64,000 bases of DNA from DASUPK01 sp963848955 (GTDB lineage: Bacteria > Actinomycetota > Thermoleophilia > Solirubrobacterales > 70-9). A program made the translations under genes and the position numbers. The stretch covers positions 186,001-250,000 of the forward strand of contig CAWKFQ010000027.1 in NCBI GenBank assembly GCA_963848955.1, in the 5' to 3' direction. Below, piece by piece: positions 56,274 through 64,000 of this stretch (positions are counted from its first letter, which is position 1; every line of letters begins with the position of its first letter). The notes under the pieces are model-generated. The model was given only the letters and a program-made list of their open reading frames with translations, was not told where the DNA came from and did no database searches.

Positions 56274-57533
56274 TCAGGCGCCCGCGCCGCCGCCATCGGC
56301 CTCGCCGCGAAGCTCACCCGCCAGACCGTCGGCGTCCACCTCGCGCTGCTCGCCTGACTCGAGGTCGCGCAGCGTCGCCGCTTCGCCCTCGAGGAGGAGC
56401 GCGTAACGGGCTCCGAAGCGGTCTGCCTGCTTGGCCTGGCCCTTCTGCGAGCGGCCCGCGAGGTCGAGGTCGGCGCGGATCCCCGCGCGTCGAAGCTCAA
56501 TAGCCAGCGCGCTCGCTCGCTCACGCTCGGAGGGCTCGACCGCGACGATGAAGACGCCTTCGCGCGGCGCTTCGTCGGCTTCGCCGAGCGCCAGCGCGAT
56601 CCGCTCGATTCCGAGCGCCCAGCCCATCGCGGGCGTGGGCGGCCCGCCCAGCTCCTCGATCAACCCGTCGTAGCGGCCTCCTCCGCCGATCTGCGACTGG
56701 GCGCCGAGCTCGGCGCAGTGGATCTCGAAGACGGTGCGCGTGTAGTAGTCGAGGCCGCGCACCATCGTGGGGTCCACTTCATAGGAGACGCCGGCCGAGT
56801 CGAGCGCGGACCGCACCGCCTCGAAGTGCTCGGCGTCGGGGCCCTCGATGCGGTCGAGCAGCCGGGGCGCGTCCTCCATGACCTTCTTCGTCCCCTCGTC
56901 GGCGGCGTCGAAGGCCCGCAGGGGATTGATGTCGATCCGCGTCCGCACCGCGTCCGAGAGCTCGCCTTCGCGGTTGTGCAGGAAAGAGCTGAGCTCGCCG
57001 AGATAGGAGGCGCGGGCGCCGATCGAGCCGAGGCTGCCGAGCCGGAACTCCACCCCGGGCACCTCCAGCTCCGCGATCAGGTCCCACGCGGCGACGATCA
57101 GCTCGGCGTCCACCATCGGCGAGTCCGACCCGATCGCCTCCGCGTCGAACTGCGTGAACTGGCGGTAGCGGCCTGCCTGCGGGCGCTCGTGGCGGAAGAA
57201 CGGACCCGAGCACCAGAGCTTCACCGGCTGCGGCAGCGTCTGCATCCCGTGCTCGATGTAGGCGCGACAGATCGCCGCGGTGGCCTCTGGCCGCAGCGTG
57301 AGGCTGCGCCCGCCCTGGTCGGAGAAGGTGAACATCTGCTTCTGGACGACTTCCGTGGACGTACCCACGCCGCGCGAGAACAGGTCGGTCTGCTCGAAGA
57401 CCGGCGTCTCGATGCGCCCGTAGCCCGCGCGCTCGAGCGTGGCGCGGGCGGTCTCCTCGATGCGCCGGCGGACCGGCTGGTCGGCGGGCAGCACGTCGAG
57501 GGTGCCTCGCGGCGCGTTGATCTTCTCGCTCAC
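56274..57533 (-). CDS. hisS: Histidyl-tRNA synthetase
   Basis: Class II synthetase. It starts INAPRGTLDVLP, has motif 2 FFRHERPQAGRYRQFTQFD, the histidine-specific region VRGLDYYTRTVFEI and QIGGGGRYDGLIEELGG, then motif 3 MGWALGIERIALAL, and a C-terminal anticodon-binding domain. 419 residues, GTG start, intact. It lies upstream of aspS, an order common in bacteria. Confidence 0.96.
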   Translation of the reverse strand: MSEKINAPRGTLDVLPADQPVRRRIEETARATLERAGYGRIETPVFEQTDLFSRGVGTSTEVVQKQMFTFSDQGGRSLTLRPEATAAICRAYIEHGMQTLPQPVKLWCSGPFFRHERPQAGRYRQFTQFDAEAIGSDSPMVDAELIVAAWDLIAELEVPGVEFRLGSLGSIGARASYLGELSSFLHNREGELSDAVRTRIDINPLRAFDAADEGTKKVMEDAPRLLDRIEGPDAEHFEAVRSALDSAGVSYEVDPTMVRGLDYYTRTVFEIHCAELGAQSQIGGGGRYDGLIEELGGPPTPAMGWALGIERIALALGEADEAPREGVFIVAVEPSERERASALAIELRRAGIRADLDLAGRSQKGQAKQADRFGARYALLLEGEAATLRDLESGEQREVDADGLAGELRGEADGGGAGA

Positions 57534-57579
57534 GGGAGCGACCTTACTTCGCCCGGCAGAGGCGTCGGAGCCGCCGCGG

Positions 57580-58225
57580 CTAGCGGGCGAGCTCGGCGAG
57601 GAACGGGTTCGTCGCGCGCTCGGCGCCGAGCGTGGTCTGGCCCATGTGCCCGGGATGGACCGCGGTCTCGTCGGGGAGCGTGTCGAGCAGCGTACGGATG
57701 CTCTGCATCAGCGTGCGGCCGGTGGGGTCGCCGCCCGGCAGGTCGACGCGGCCGACCGACCCCTGGAAGAGGACGTCTCCCGAGAAGATCGCGGTCTCGG
57801 CGGGGATCGAGTACGTGACGTGGCCGGGGCTGTGGCCGGGCGTGTGGATGACGTCGATCTCGAAGCCGCCGAGCTCGAGCACCTCGCCGCCGGACAGGAG
57901 GTGGTCGGCCTCGTAGTCCTCGAACGGGCCGAAGCCGGGCCAGGGGACGTAGGAGTTGATGTCGGTGATGACCGGGGCTTCGATCTCGGGACACCACACC
58001 GGCGCGCCGGTCGCCTTCGCCACCGGAGCCACGCGCCCCGACGTGGTCGAAGTGCGTGTGGGTGAGCAGGATCCCCTCGACCTCTCCCCCGAGCTCGTCG
58101 ACGACGGCGAGGATCCGCTCGGCCTCGTCGCCGGGATCGACGATCAGCGACTTCTCAGAGCCCTCGCCGCGGAAGATGAAGGTGTTCTCAGCCACTGGGC
58201 CGACGGTGAGCATCCGGACGTCCAT
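57580..58225 (-). CDS. MBL-fold metallohydrolase, glyoxalase II-like (frameshifted)
   Basis: Metallo-beta-lactamase-fold hydrolase. The zinc motif is LLTHTHFDHVG, followed by HTPGHSPGHVTY and FSGDVLFQGSVGR, and the end HPGHMGQTTLG. One shift near 58035 splits the gene after DHVG. 214 residues. The substrate is likely a thioester such as S-lactoyl compounds, by family. First in a set with the small membrane protein and ftcD-like gene. Confidence 0.85.
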
Positions 58226-58234
58226 GCGCCCGAG

Positions 58235-58642
58235 CTACTCCCCGCCCTGGGCCTTCGCCTGACGATCCCGCTCGACCTTGGCGAGCTGGCGGTTGTAGAA
58301 GAAGCGATCGGTGAAGTACGCCATCGGGACGTAGAAGACGAGCATGAAGAGGGCGATCCCGAGCGACGCGCCGATCGGGCGGCTGAACGCGAGCGAGAGC
58401 AGGACGAAGAAGATGAGAGCGGCGACGAGGCCCTTCCTGGCGGCGCTTGCCCACGTCGGCGGTCCCGTCGCGGCGCGGCCGGTGCCCGCGGCTGCGCGCT
58501 TGCCCGATTCACCGGTGCGGCGTGACGCGGCGCGCTGCTTGGCCTCGGCTCGGTTGCGCGGCCTGCCCCGGGGGCGGGTGTCGACCTTGCCGCCCTGGGT
58601 GCCGCGGTGCTTGCGGCGGCGCTTCTTCTTCGTCGGGGCCAT
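58235..58642 (-). CDS. Small membrane protein with basic N-terminus
   Basis: 135 residues: a strongly basic N-terminal 60 (KKKRRRKHRGTQGGK), then two hydrophobic helices (LVAALIFFVLLSLAF, LGIALFMLVFYVPMAYF) and a charged C-terminus. I do not recognise a family, though the pattern is common in actinobacteria. ATG 58642 precedes a plausible start; a longer frame upstream is the ftcD-like gene in another frame. Confidence 0.65.
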   Translation of the reverse strand: MAPTKKKRRRKHRGTQGGKVDTRPRGRPRNRAEAKQRAASRRTGESGKRAAAGTGRAATGPPTWASAARKGLVAALIFFVLLSLAFSRPIGASLGIALFMLVFYVPMAYFTDRFFYNRQLAKVERDRQAKAQGGE

Positions 58643-58653
58643 GGCCAGGAAAT

Positions 58654-59541
58654 CTAGCGGCCGCTGGAGCCCGTGATCCGCTCGATCACGTGCTGGGCCG
58701 GGTCGAAGTCGCGGATGGGCGGATCGTCGGGGTACCCGTCGAGCGCAGCCTCGGGCGCAAGGCCGACTAGCTCCGCCTCGACGCGGTCGCGCCCCGTGCT
58801 CGGCGGCGAGGCGGGTGGCGCGCTCGACGACCTCGGCCAGCGGCACTGCGATCGGGTCGTGGACGTTGACCGAGACCTGCGAGCGGCCCTCGTGCCAGGG
58901 CAGCCCGATCGCCCGCACCCCCTTCGGCCCGCCGCCGGACTCGCGCAGGCTCTCGGCGACGGCGCGCGCGATTTCGGGGTTCGGGGTGTCGAGCTCGAGG
59001 TTGAAGGCGACGAGCGGGCGCCGCGATCCGACCAGTGTGGCGCCGGCGCTCGGGTGCGGCTCCGCGGGGCCGCGGTCCGGAACCAGCTCGCCGCTGGCCA
59101 TCCGGCCGCGCCAGCCCCGCCGGACCGCCGCGGCGAAACCACGAGCGCTCGCGGCGCTCGTCGGTGCTCGCCAGCTCTCCGTAGAGGAAGACAGGGATGC
59201 CGAGCTCGCCGATCGCCGTCGGCGACCTGCAGGGCGGCGGCGTCCGCCGCCTCGCGGGCTTCCTCACCGATCCAGACCATGGGGCACACGTCGAGCACTC
59301 CGATGTGGGGGTGCAGGCCGCTGTAGCCGCGCAGATCGATCAACTCCATCGCGTGCTTCGCCCCCGCCAGCGCCGCCGCGATCAGGTCGGGCGCCTCGCC
59401 GCTGAGCGTGAACACGCTGCGGTTGTGAGCTCCGTCGAAGTGCGTGTTCAGCAGCCGGGCGTGGGAGCCGAGGGTGATCCCGAGGACGTCGACGATGCGC
59501 TCGCTGCGGCCCTCGGAGAAGTTGGGGACGCAGAGCAGCAC
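58654..59541 (-). CDS. Glutamate formimidoyltransferase-like protein (frameshifted)
   Basis: N-terminal domain of the FTCD type that transfers a formimino group to tetrahydrofolate. The start LLCVPNFSEGRSERIVD is characteristic, then THFDGAHNRSVFTLSG and LIDLRGYSGLHPHIGVLDVCP. Two shifts lie near 59215 and 58790; the middle (AFNLELDTPNPEIARAVA, AIGLPWHEGRSQVSVNV) reads in another frame. About 300 residues. Whether histidine degradation occurs here cannot be told: no hut genes are in view. Confidence 0.85.
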   Translation of the reverse strand: MLLCVPNFSEGRSERIVDVLGITLGSHARLLNTHFDGAHNRSVFTLSGEAPDLIAAALAGAKHAMELIDLRGYSGLHPHIGVLDVCPMVWIGEEAREAADAAALQVADGDRRARHPCLPLRRAGEHRRAPRALVVSPRRSGGAGAAGWPAASWFRTAAPRSRTRAPAPHWSDRGARSSPSTSSSTPRTPKSRAPSPRACASPAAGRRGCGRSGCPGTRAARRSRSTSTTRSQCRWPRSSSAPPASPPSTGRDRVEAELVGLAPEAALDGYPDDPPIRDFDPAQHVIERITGSSGR

Positions 59542-59542
59542 G

Positions 59543-60497
59543 TCAGTCCACCAGGAGCTCGCCGTCCCGTACGAGCGCCTCGCCGTCGAGCTCGACCGTC
59601 GGGCGCATCACGACGCAGTCGAGGTGGACCGGCACCTGGACGTTCCCGCCGATCGCCGCCGACGCGCCGAATGCGACGTGCGCGGTGCCGAGGATCTTCT
59701 CGTCCTCGAGGATGTTGCCGGTCAGGATCGCCTTCTCGTTGGTGCCGATCCCGAGCTCGGCGAGGTTGGTGCCGTCCTCGCCGTGGGCCGTGAGCAGGTC
59801 CATGAAGGCCATCCCCTGCCCTCCGCGCGCCGAGGTCAGGTGTCCCGCCTCGACCACGAGCACGACGGGATCCGCTGCGAGGCCGACGCCGGCGAGCGAG
59901 CCGTCGATGACCAGGGTCCCCCAGCCGTTCGCCGGGCGGGATGAAGCCCTCGCCGCACGGCAGGTTCCCGAACGCGCCGCGCTCGGTCAGCACCCCGGCG
60001 TCGGGGATCGCTGTGCGGCCCTCGAGGTCGAGGTGGAGGTCGCTGCCGTTCGGGCATGTGACCACGGCCTCCGAGGCTGCATCGAGGCGTCTTGCGATCT
60101 CTCCGCCCTTGCGCCTCAGACCCTCCATGTCCGCGCTCATCACCCGGGCGAGCATCTCCTCGGTCGCTCCCGGAAGAGTGGCGATCCGCGCCCCGGCCTC
60201 GCTGGCACGCTTCCGAGCCGCGGTGTGCGAGAGCGACTGGACCGTCGGCGCGAGCACCACGTCGACAGCCGCCATCGCCTCGGCCAGCGACGCCGGCGGC
60301 TCGCCCGCGTGCGAGGCCCGCTCGGCCATCACCGCGAGCACCGCCTCGGCGCCGGCGGCCTGCGCCTCGGCGCGCATCGGCTCGCCTAGCGACTCGGTAG
60401 CCGGGTTGCAGATCACCAGTACCTCCTCGCCCTCGCGAACGGCGAGGCAATCCCGCACGACGGCCTTGACGGCCTTGTCGAGCTCTCCGCTGGTCAC
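59543..60497 (-). CDS. Aminopeptidase, M29-like/DUF (frameshifted)
   Basis: Belongs to the M29-like group of metal-dependent aminopeptidases and relatives. Key stretches: KAVVRDCLAVREGEEVLVICN, VLAPTVQSLSHTAARKRA, GGQGMAFMDLLTAHGEDGTN, EKILGTAHVAFG and NVQVPVHLDCVVMRPTVE with metal-binding His/Asp. One shift near 59940. About 318 residues. GTG 60497 start; divergent from the DHFR-like gene with 11-35 bases between. Confidence 0.7.
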
Positions 60498-60532
60498 CCC
60501 GCCAGCTTATGCGGGCTGACACACTCCCCACC

Positions 60533-61078
60533 GTGGCGGTGACGCAGTACTTCGCGGCGGCGACCCTCGACGGCTTCATCGCCGACGAGGACGACGGAAT
60601 CGATTGGCTGACGGCGTTCGAGCCGACCTACGAAGGACCCGGCGACAAGGTGCTCGAGGCGATCGACGAGCACATCGAGCAGACCGGCGCCCTCGTCATG
60701 GGCTCATCCACCTACGAGTTCATCCTCCCCCACAGCTGGGCCTACGGCGACCGCCCGACCTGGGTCCTCACCAGCCGCGAGCTCCCCCTCATCGAGGGCG
60801 GCAACATCCGCTTCCACAACGGCCCCGTCGCCGACATCCATCCCGAGATGCTGGAGGCCGCGGGCGACCGAAATCTCTGGTTGGTCGGCGGCGCCCCGGT
60901 CGCGGACGAGTTGCTCGCGGCCGGCCTACTCGACGAGCTTCACGTCACGATCGTGCCGGTCGTCTTAGGAGCGGGCAAGCGCCTCTTCAACGCTCCGATA
61001 GACAAGGCCATGCGCCTGCTCGGCACCCGCCAATTCGACAACGGGATGTTCGAGCTCCGCTACGCCCTGGCGCAGTAG
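60533..61078 (+). CDS. Dihydrofolate reductase family protein (RibD C-terminal-like)
   Basis: 181-residue protein of the RibD_C/DHFR-like group. Features: YFAAATLDGFIADEDDGIDWL at the start, whose core FAAATLDGFIAD is typical, then LVMGSSTYEFIL, LTSRELP, NLWLVGGAPVADELLAAGLLDE and VLGAGKRLF. Members reduce varied small molecules; they are usually not true DHFR. GTG 60533 leaves room for a promoter; ATG 60509 is an alternative. Confidence 0.85.
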   Translation: MAVTQYFAAATLDGFIADEDDGIDWLTAFEPTYEGPGDKVLEAIDEHIEQTGALVMGSSTYEFILPHSWAYGDRPTWVLTSRELPLIEGGNIRFHNGPVADIHPEMLEAAGDRNLWLVGGAPVADELLAAGLLDELHVTIVPVVLGAGKRLFNAPIDKAMRLLGTRQFDNGMFELRYALAQ

Positions 61079-61102
61079 CCGTCGCTACCCTGTGGCCGCC
61101 CC

Positions 61103-61176
61103 GCCGGAGTAGCTCAGTCGGTTAGAGCAGCGGAATCATAATCCGCGTGTCGCAGGTTCGAGTCCTGCCTCCGGCA
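61103..61176 (+). tRNA. tRNA-Met or tRNA-Ile2 (CAT anticodon)
   Basis: 74-base cloverleaf. Acceptor GCCGGAG pairs with CTCCGGC, discriminator A. The anticodon loop ATCATAA gives CAT, in a GCGGA/TCCGC stem. The 1-72 pair is G-C and no GGG/CCC run lies in the anticodon stem, so it is not the initiator. Elongator Met and lysidine-modified Ile2 cannot be separated here. Confidence 0.95.
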
Positions 61177-61180
61177 TCTC

Positions 61181-61216
61181 GAGAAAGCCCCGCTACGGCG
61201 GGGTTTTCGCTTTCTC
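61181..61216 (+). terminator. Intrinsic terminator after tRNA-Met
   Basis: CCCCGC, TAC, GGCGGGG then TTTT, nested in an outer GAGAAAG/CTTTCTC pair. It lies 4 bases after the tRNA. Confidence 0.8.
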
Positions 61217-61449
61217 GGGTCGGCGTTCCGGAGCCCCGACCCGGGCGGAGTGAGAGCAAAGTGAGAACGGGGACCGCGCCTGCCTGTCTCCGTTGTCGCG
61301 CGGGAGCCGAGCGGATAGGGTCGGCGCGTGGCCGACGACTACGCGGACCTGGACACTCCGGGCTGCAAACGCAGTACCGAGTCCATCCGGGGTTCGGGCC
61401 GCTGAGCGCGCGGCTCGCCATGTACTTGATCTAGCGCGGTTTCGCGTCT
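61217..61449. other. Gene-free stretch after tRNA-Met
   Basis: 233 bases with no conserved frame. An open frame overlapping the tRNA on the plus strand has no support. The stretch ends where the ABM-fold gene stops on the opposite strand. Confidence 0.4.
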
Positions 61450-61734
61450 CTACCCGTGGGCGACGACCTCACCTGCCGTGATCTCGGGCGGGTTCGGCAT
61501 CAGCTCGGCGAGGTTCTCGGCATCCCATTCGCCCTCTCGCTTGTTCGACTCCTCGGCGCCGGACTGGTCCTCGAACACGCTCATCGAGGTCATCACGCCG
61601 CCACCCGCGTCCGCGAAGTGGTAGGCAACGAACCCCGGGACGTCCTTGATCAGCGGCACGAAGCCCTCGGCGGTGCGACGCCCCGCCTCGGTTGGATCCG
61701 TGACGCCCTCGTACCGTCTCACCGATGCGTACAT
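61450..61734 (-). CDS. Antibiotic biosynthesis monooxygenase-like (dimeric alpha/beta barrel) protein
   Basis: 94 residues starting MYASVRRYEGVTDP, then AEGFVPLIKDVPGFVAYHFAD and GVMTSMSVFEDQSGAEESN. This is the ABM-type ferredoxin-like fold, found in small monooxygenases and regulators. The ATG 61734 has a GGGGAG ribosome site 8 bases upstream; a longer frame upstream is unlikely. Confidence 0.75.
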   Translation of the reverse strand: MYASVRRYEGVTDPTEAGRRTAEGFVPLIKDVPGFVAYHFADAGGGVMTSMSVFEDQSGAEESNKREGEWDAENLAELMPNPPEITAGEVVAHG

Positions 61735-61828
61735 TTGTCTCCCCTTTACCAGGTCGAGTACCAGGAGGGGAATTGTCGCATGGACACGTGGCGACTGCCC
61801 GACTTCCGGTAGCCCGGGCTGCGCGTAG

Positions 61829-61990
61829 CTAGCCGAGCCCGGCGGCCTTCGTGATCCCCTCGAAGCACCCCTCATACGCGGCCTGCTGAACCTCACCTGT
61901 GTAGGCCTCCGCGTACCCGGGAGCTGAGGAACCCTCTCCCCCGCCAGGTGCGATAGGTCCCCGCTGTTCTAGCGCATTCTGTCGTCGGGC
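61829..61990 (-). pseudogene. Possible gene remnant (C-terminal fragment)
   Basis: A 53-codon open frame without any start codon ends at TAG 61829-61831. Its last part EAYTGEVQQAAYEGCFEGIT reads like a real amphipathic helix. It may be the end of a lost gene or of one broken by a sequence error. Weak evidence. Confidence 0.25.
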
Positions 61991-62394
61991 TAACGCTCCT
62001 TGCCGTACAGCGTCGTCCTCACCAAGCCTCCCTCGGAATGCACGACCCGAGCGGTCAAGGTGCAGTCATCCGCGCGTGCGACGGTCGGCTTGAATGGGTA
62101 GTTGACCGGCGAGGACACCGAGAAGGCACGAAAGCGAGTCCTGAACCCTCGGTTCCGGAAGCACGTGATCGAGACTTTCAGGCGAACCGTCTGCTCCAGT
62201 TCGCCGCGGACCTCAAGGACGAAGCGCTCGGGGCTGGCGAGCTTGCCGTAAACCTTCGTGGTGGTCTTCGGTCCTCCGCCGGTCCCATCGGAGTCCAGCC
62301 GCTCACCGAGCTTGCTACCTGCACCCAAGGCCACCGTCGCAAGCAGGCTCGTTGCACCTACCGTCACCAAGGTGGTTCGGAATAACCGTCGCAT
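61990..62394 (-). CDS. Hypothetical secreted protein
   Basis: 134 residues. Signal peptide with TTLVTVGATSLLATVALG and a likely cleavage after AGS region, then a beta-rich domain (RFVLEVRGELEQTVRLKVSI, with Cys at two positions that could form a disulfide). No family recognised. Codon use is slightly less GC-rich than the housekeeping genes. Confidence 0.6.
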   Translation of the reverse strand: MRRLFRTTLVTVGATSLLATVALGAGSKLGERLDSDGTGGGPKTTTKVYGKLASPERFVLEVRGELEQTVRLKVSITCFRNRGFRTRFRAFSVSSPVNYPFKPTVARADDCTLTARVVHSEGGLVRTTLYGKER

Positions 62395-62646
62395 GGTCCG
62401 ACCCTAAGTCCTGGGCGGTGCCGGCGCAACCACAACCGGCGTCGCCCTGTACCGGAGTTCGTGGATTGGGCTGGCAAACCCGCTGGGCATTGGCGCTCTT
62501 TTGCGCACTCGTTGAAGCGCTCCAACAGCCCTTGACGAACAGCGAAAAATTTGTAAGCTGCGCCCCGACTCGGCATGCTCGTCGGGTCACATAGAGGCAG
62601 AAGGACCAGTAGGGAACCCCTCGCAAGTCAACTCTGGAGGACCCCC
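62395..62646. other. Gene-free region between divergent genes
   Basis: 252 bases that should hold the two divergent promoters. TTGACG (62532-62537) lies upstream of an AT-rich stretch GAAAAATTTGTAAG, but the spacing to TGTAAG is only 14 bases, so I do not assign a promoter. Confidence 0.3.
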
Positions 62647-62808
62647 ATGATCTATTCCAACTGTTCGAAATGCGGCGTCCGCATCGCGTCTCGCGGCCGC
62701 ACTCCCCGTTCGCATTGCCAGCGCTGCTCGCCTACGCAAGGCGAGCAAGTGCGCACCTTGATGCACGAGCCTGATCGGCGTCCAACCGACTTGCGTTCGG
62801 CGGCGTAG
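62647..62808 (+). CDS. Small zinc-ribbon-like protein
   Basis: 53 residues with two metal-binding cysteine pairs, NCSKCG near the start and HCQRC in the middle, and a charged tail. The ribosome site GGAGG lies 8 bases upstream. Function unknown. It precedes the STAS gene by 13 bases. Confidence 0.65.
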   Translation: MIYSNCSKCGVRIASRGRTPRSHCQRCSPTQGEQVRTLMHEPDRRPTDLRSAA

Positions 62809-62821
62809 TAGGTGATGACAG

Positions 62822-63157
62822 ATGATTCGAGAACGGATTGAACAAGGCGCGCTGAGGATCAAGTCCGAGCGCGAATCGGCAGTGGTTTACGTGATAGAGC
62901 TATCCGGAGAGCTCGATCTCAGCTCGGCGGGATCACTCGAGGACGAGATCCTTCGAGTCGAATCGTTAGGTGCTCGAAAGATCGTGGTCGATCTCTCAGC
63001 GCTGAGCTTCATCGATTCGGTCGGGCTCAGGACCTTCCGCGACGCTCAATCCCGCTCGCGCGAACAGGGCCGACTCAGCTTTCAGCGCCCTACGGGCCAC
63101 GTGGAGCGGGTGCTGGCTTTGACGGGAATGGACTCGTTCCTTGTGTTCGCAGATTGA
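62822..63157 (+). CDS. STAS-domain anti-sigma factor antagonist
   Basis: 111 residues of the SpoIIAA/RsbV fold. The phosphorylated Ser lies in SFIDSVGLRTF, the region before it (IELSGELDLSSAGSLE) fits, and the final helix ends VERVLALTGMD. Such proteins bind anti-sigma kinases to free a sigma factor; partner genes are not in view. The stop overlaps the start region of the next frame. Confidence 0.88.
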   Translation: MIRERIEQGALRIKSERESAVVYVIELSGELDLSSAGSLEDEILRVESLGARKIVVDLSALSFIDSVGLRTFRDAQSRSREQGRLSFQRPTGHVERVLALTGMDSFLVFAD

Positions 63158-63171
63158 GCCCGCTTGGTTCG

Positions 63172-63375
63172 ATGGCTGATCTGAATAGAAAAAACCCGGG
63201 AACCCTTGCCGTTGATGTGACATGCAAGTGCGGGAACGAGTTCCCGTTGATGATCGACATGGGCCCGCCCCCGCCCGAGCCGGGGAAGCACGAGCTCAGT
63301 TGCGACTGCCGGGAATGCGGCAGGCACCACAACGTCACTATCCGGGTCGGTTCTGGACCCATACATCAGGGCTGA
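63172..63375 (+). CDS. Small zinc-ribbon-like protein
   Basis: 67 residues with CKCG near position 18 and CDCRECG near 45, spaced like a zinc ribbon, and a Pro-rich loop (MGPPPPEPGK). ATG 63172 is used; TTG 63154 would overlap the STAS stop. Function unknown; it may act with the STAS protein, by position only. Confidence 0.6.
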   Translation: MADLNRKNPGTLAVDVTCKCGNEFPLMIDMGPPPPEPGKHELSCDCRECGRHHNVTIRVGSGPIHQG

Positions 63376-63412
63376 ACGAGCACGGAGCCAGAGCTAGCGA
63401 GCGGGCTGAGAA

Positions 63413-63919
63413 TCAGCGTCGCGCTGTCAAGGCGCGCAGGGTTACCTCGATTGGGGAGCGACCCTTCGACCCGTTTTCGATCGCCTCTCGAATCGCTTGC
63501 ATCTCGGCGGCGAACTGGCCGAGGTTATCGCCGAATCGGCCCACGTTCTTGCTGGCGTCCGCGAGGTTCTTGCTGGCGTTCCCAACCCCGTTACCTACCC
63601 GCATACCCATCATCTTGCGGCCGGAGCGGCTTGATCCCAGGGCGACGCCTCCGGCCAAGCCGAGGAGCGCTGCGCCCCCGGCCAGCGCAGGTCCCTTCAG
63701 CTTGCTCGCGGCGTCCTTGCCCTTCGATGCGACTTCCTTGACAGTTTCGGTGGGTCCGCTCGGACCCGCAGAGGAACGCTGGCTTCGGCTCCTCGAACTG
63801 CTTGCGCTCCTCGGTCTGCTCGCGCGTCTACCCCTCGAAGACGACGATGGAGTGGAGCCATTCGCCCGTTGCGTTCGGCTGCCCCTTGAGGACTTCCTTC
63901 GTGTGCTGGTCTGGGCCAT
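63413..63919 (-). CDS. Hypothetical protein with Ser/Arg-rich N-terminus and glycine-zipper helix
   Basis: 168 residues. The first 55 are Ser/Arg/Pro-rich and basic (RRKSSRGSRTQRANGSTPSS), the centre has a Gly/Ala-rich hydrophobic segment (GPALAGGAALLGLAGGVALG), and the C-terminal part is helical with regular Asn/Ala/Lys repeats (GNGVGNASKNLADASKNVG). This resembles small membrane-linked proteins rather than an enzyme. Family not known. Confidence 0.55.
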   Translation of the reverse strand: MAQTSTRRKSSRGSRTQRANGSTPSSSSRGRRASRPRSASSSRSRSQRSSAGPSGPTETVKEVASKGKDAASKLKGPALAGGAALLGLAGGVALGSSRSGRKMMGMRVGNGVGNASKNLADASKNVGRFGDNLGQFAAEMQAIREAIENGSKGRSPIEVTLRALTARR

Positions 63920-64000
63920 TCTTCAGCCCTCCTCTCGCATCCTTGCGAAATAGTTCTCGGAACGCGGCTTACCCGCAATTCAGTTCTTTTTGCGCGTCTT
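63920..64000. other. Window end, no feature seen
   Basis: 81 bases with no recognised gene or site. Probably upstream of the gene at 63413-63919. Confidence 0.3.

Noticed and set aside
61147..61434. Open frame overlapping tRNA-Met
   Set aside because: It starts inside the tRNA and has no recognisable pattern; treated as chance.

Overview
This is a very GC-rich window whose gene content and order point to an actinobacterium. The 46-nt spaced replication block gyrA-gyrB-dciA-recF-dnaN-dnaA faces rpmH-rnpA-yidD-yidC-khpB-rsmG-parA-parB, so the chromosomal origin region lies near 12.4-14.2 kb. A short tyrosine recombinase of a type I associate with Solirubrobacter and Conexibacter relatives makes Thermoleophilia/Solirubrobacterales my best guess. 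That placement is inference, not something a search has confirmed.

Layout. 0-4.4 kb: a membrane serine/threonine kinase, a membrane-anchored protein, prephenate dehydratase and an HNH protein. 4.4-18.7 kb: the origin and replication block. 18.7-28.7 kb: tRNA-Ile, a bifunctional-nuclease-family protein, D-Ala-D-Ala ligase, an aminotransferase, a phosphodiesterase, GtrA and a polytopic membrane protein, a YmdB-type phosphoesterase and an ABC exporter. 28.7-37.4 kb: an accessory region with a nitroreductase-like protein, epoxide hydrolase, a secreted calcium-binding-repeat protein, a decayed tyrosine recombinase, an AIM24-family protein, a flavoprotein, a cation/proton antiporter and a SoxR regulator with its target promoter. 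37.4-60.5 kb: one long leftward housekeeping run (pepQ-aroQ-aroB-aroK-aroC-prepilin peptidase, then htrA, cupin, aroE, mltG, ruvX, alaS, mnmA, a GH3 enzyme, aspS, hisS and others). It carries five shikimate-pathway genes, cell-wall enzymes and three aminoacyl-tRNA synthetases. 60.5-64 kb: a DHFR-like protein, tRNA-Met and several very small proteins, including two zinc-ribbon-like proteins around a STAS-domain anti-sigma antagonist.

Sequence quality matters here. About half the conserved genes are broken by one or more single-base frameshifts, worst at 35.6-45 kb, yet their reading frames stay conserved on both sides of each break. I read most of these as assembly or sequencing errors, not as pseudogenes. 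Coordinates for such genes span the whole recognisable gene.

The most interesting structure is at 29.2-33.4 kb. Single accessory genes are separated by short hairpins with a shared plan, inner arms CTTT/AAAG around a 6-nt centre (GGACGA or GCATGG/GCATCG). They surround a recombinase gene whose catalytic tyrosine codon has become serine. The inverted arms around a 6-bp spacer resemble tyrosine-recombinase crossover sites, so the region may be the remains of a small cassette system. That function is a hypothesis.
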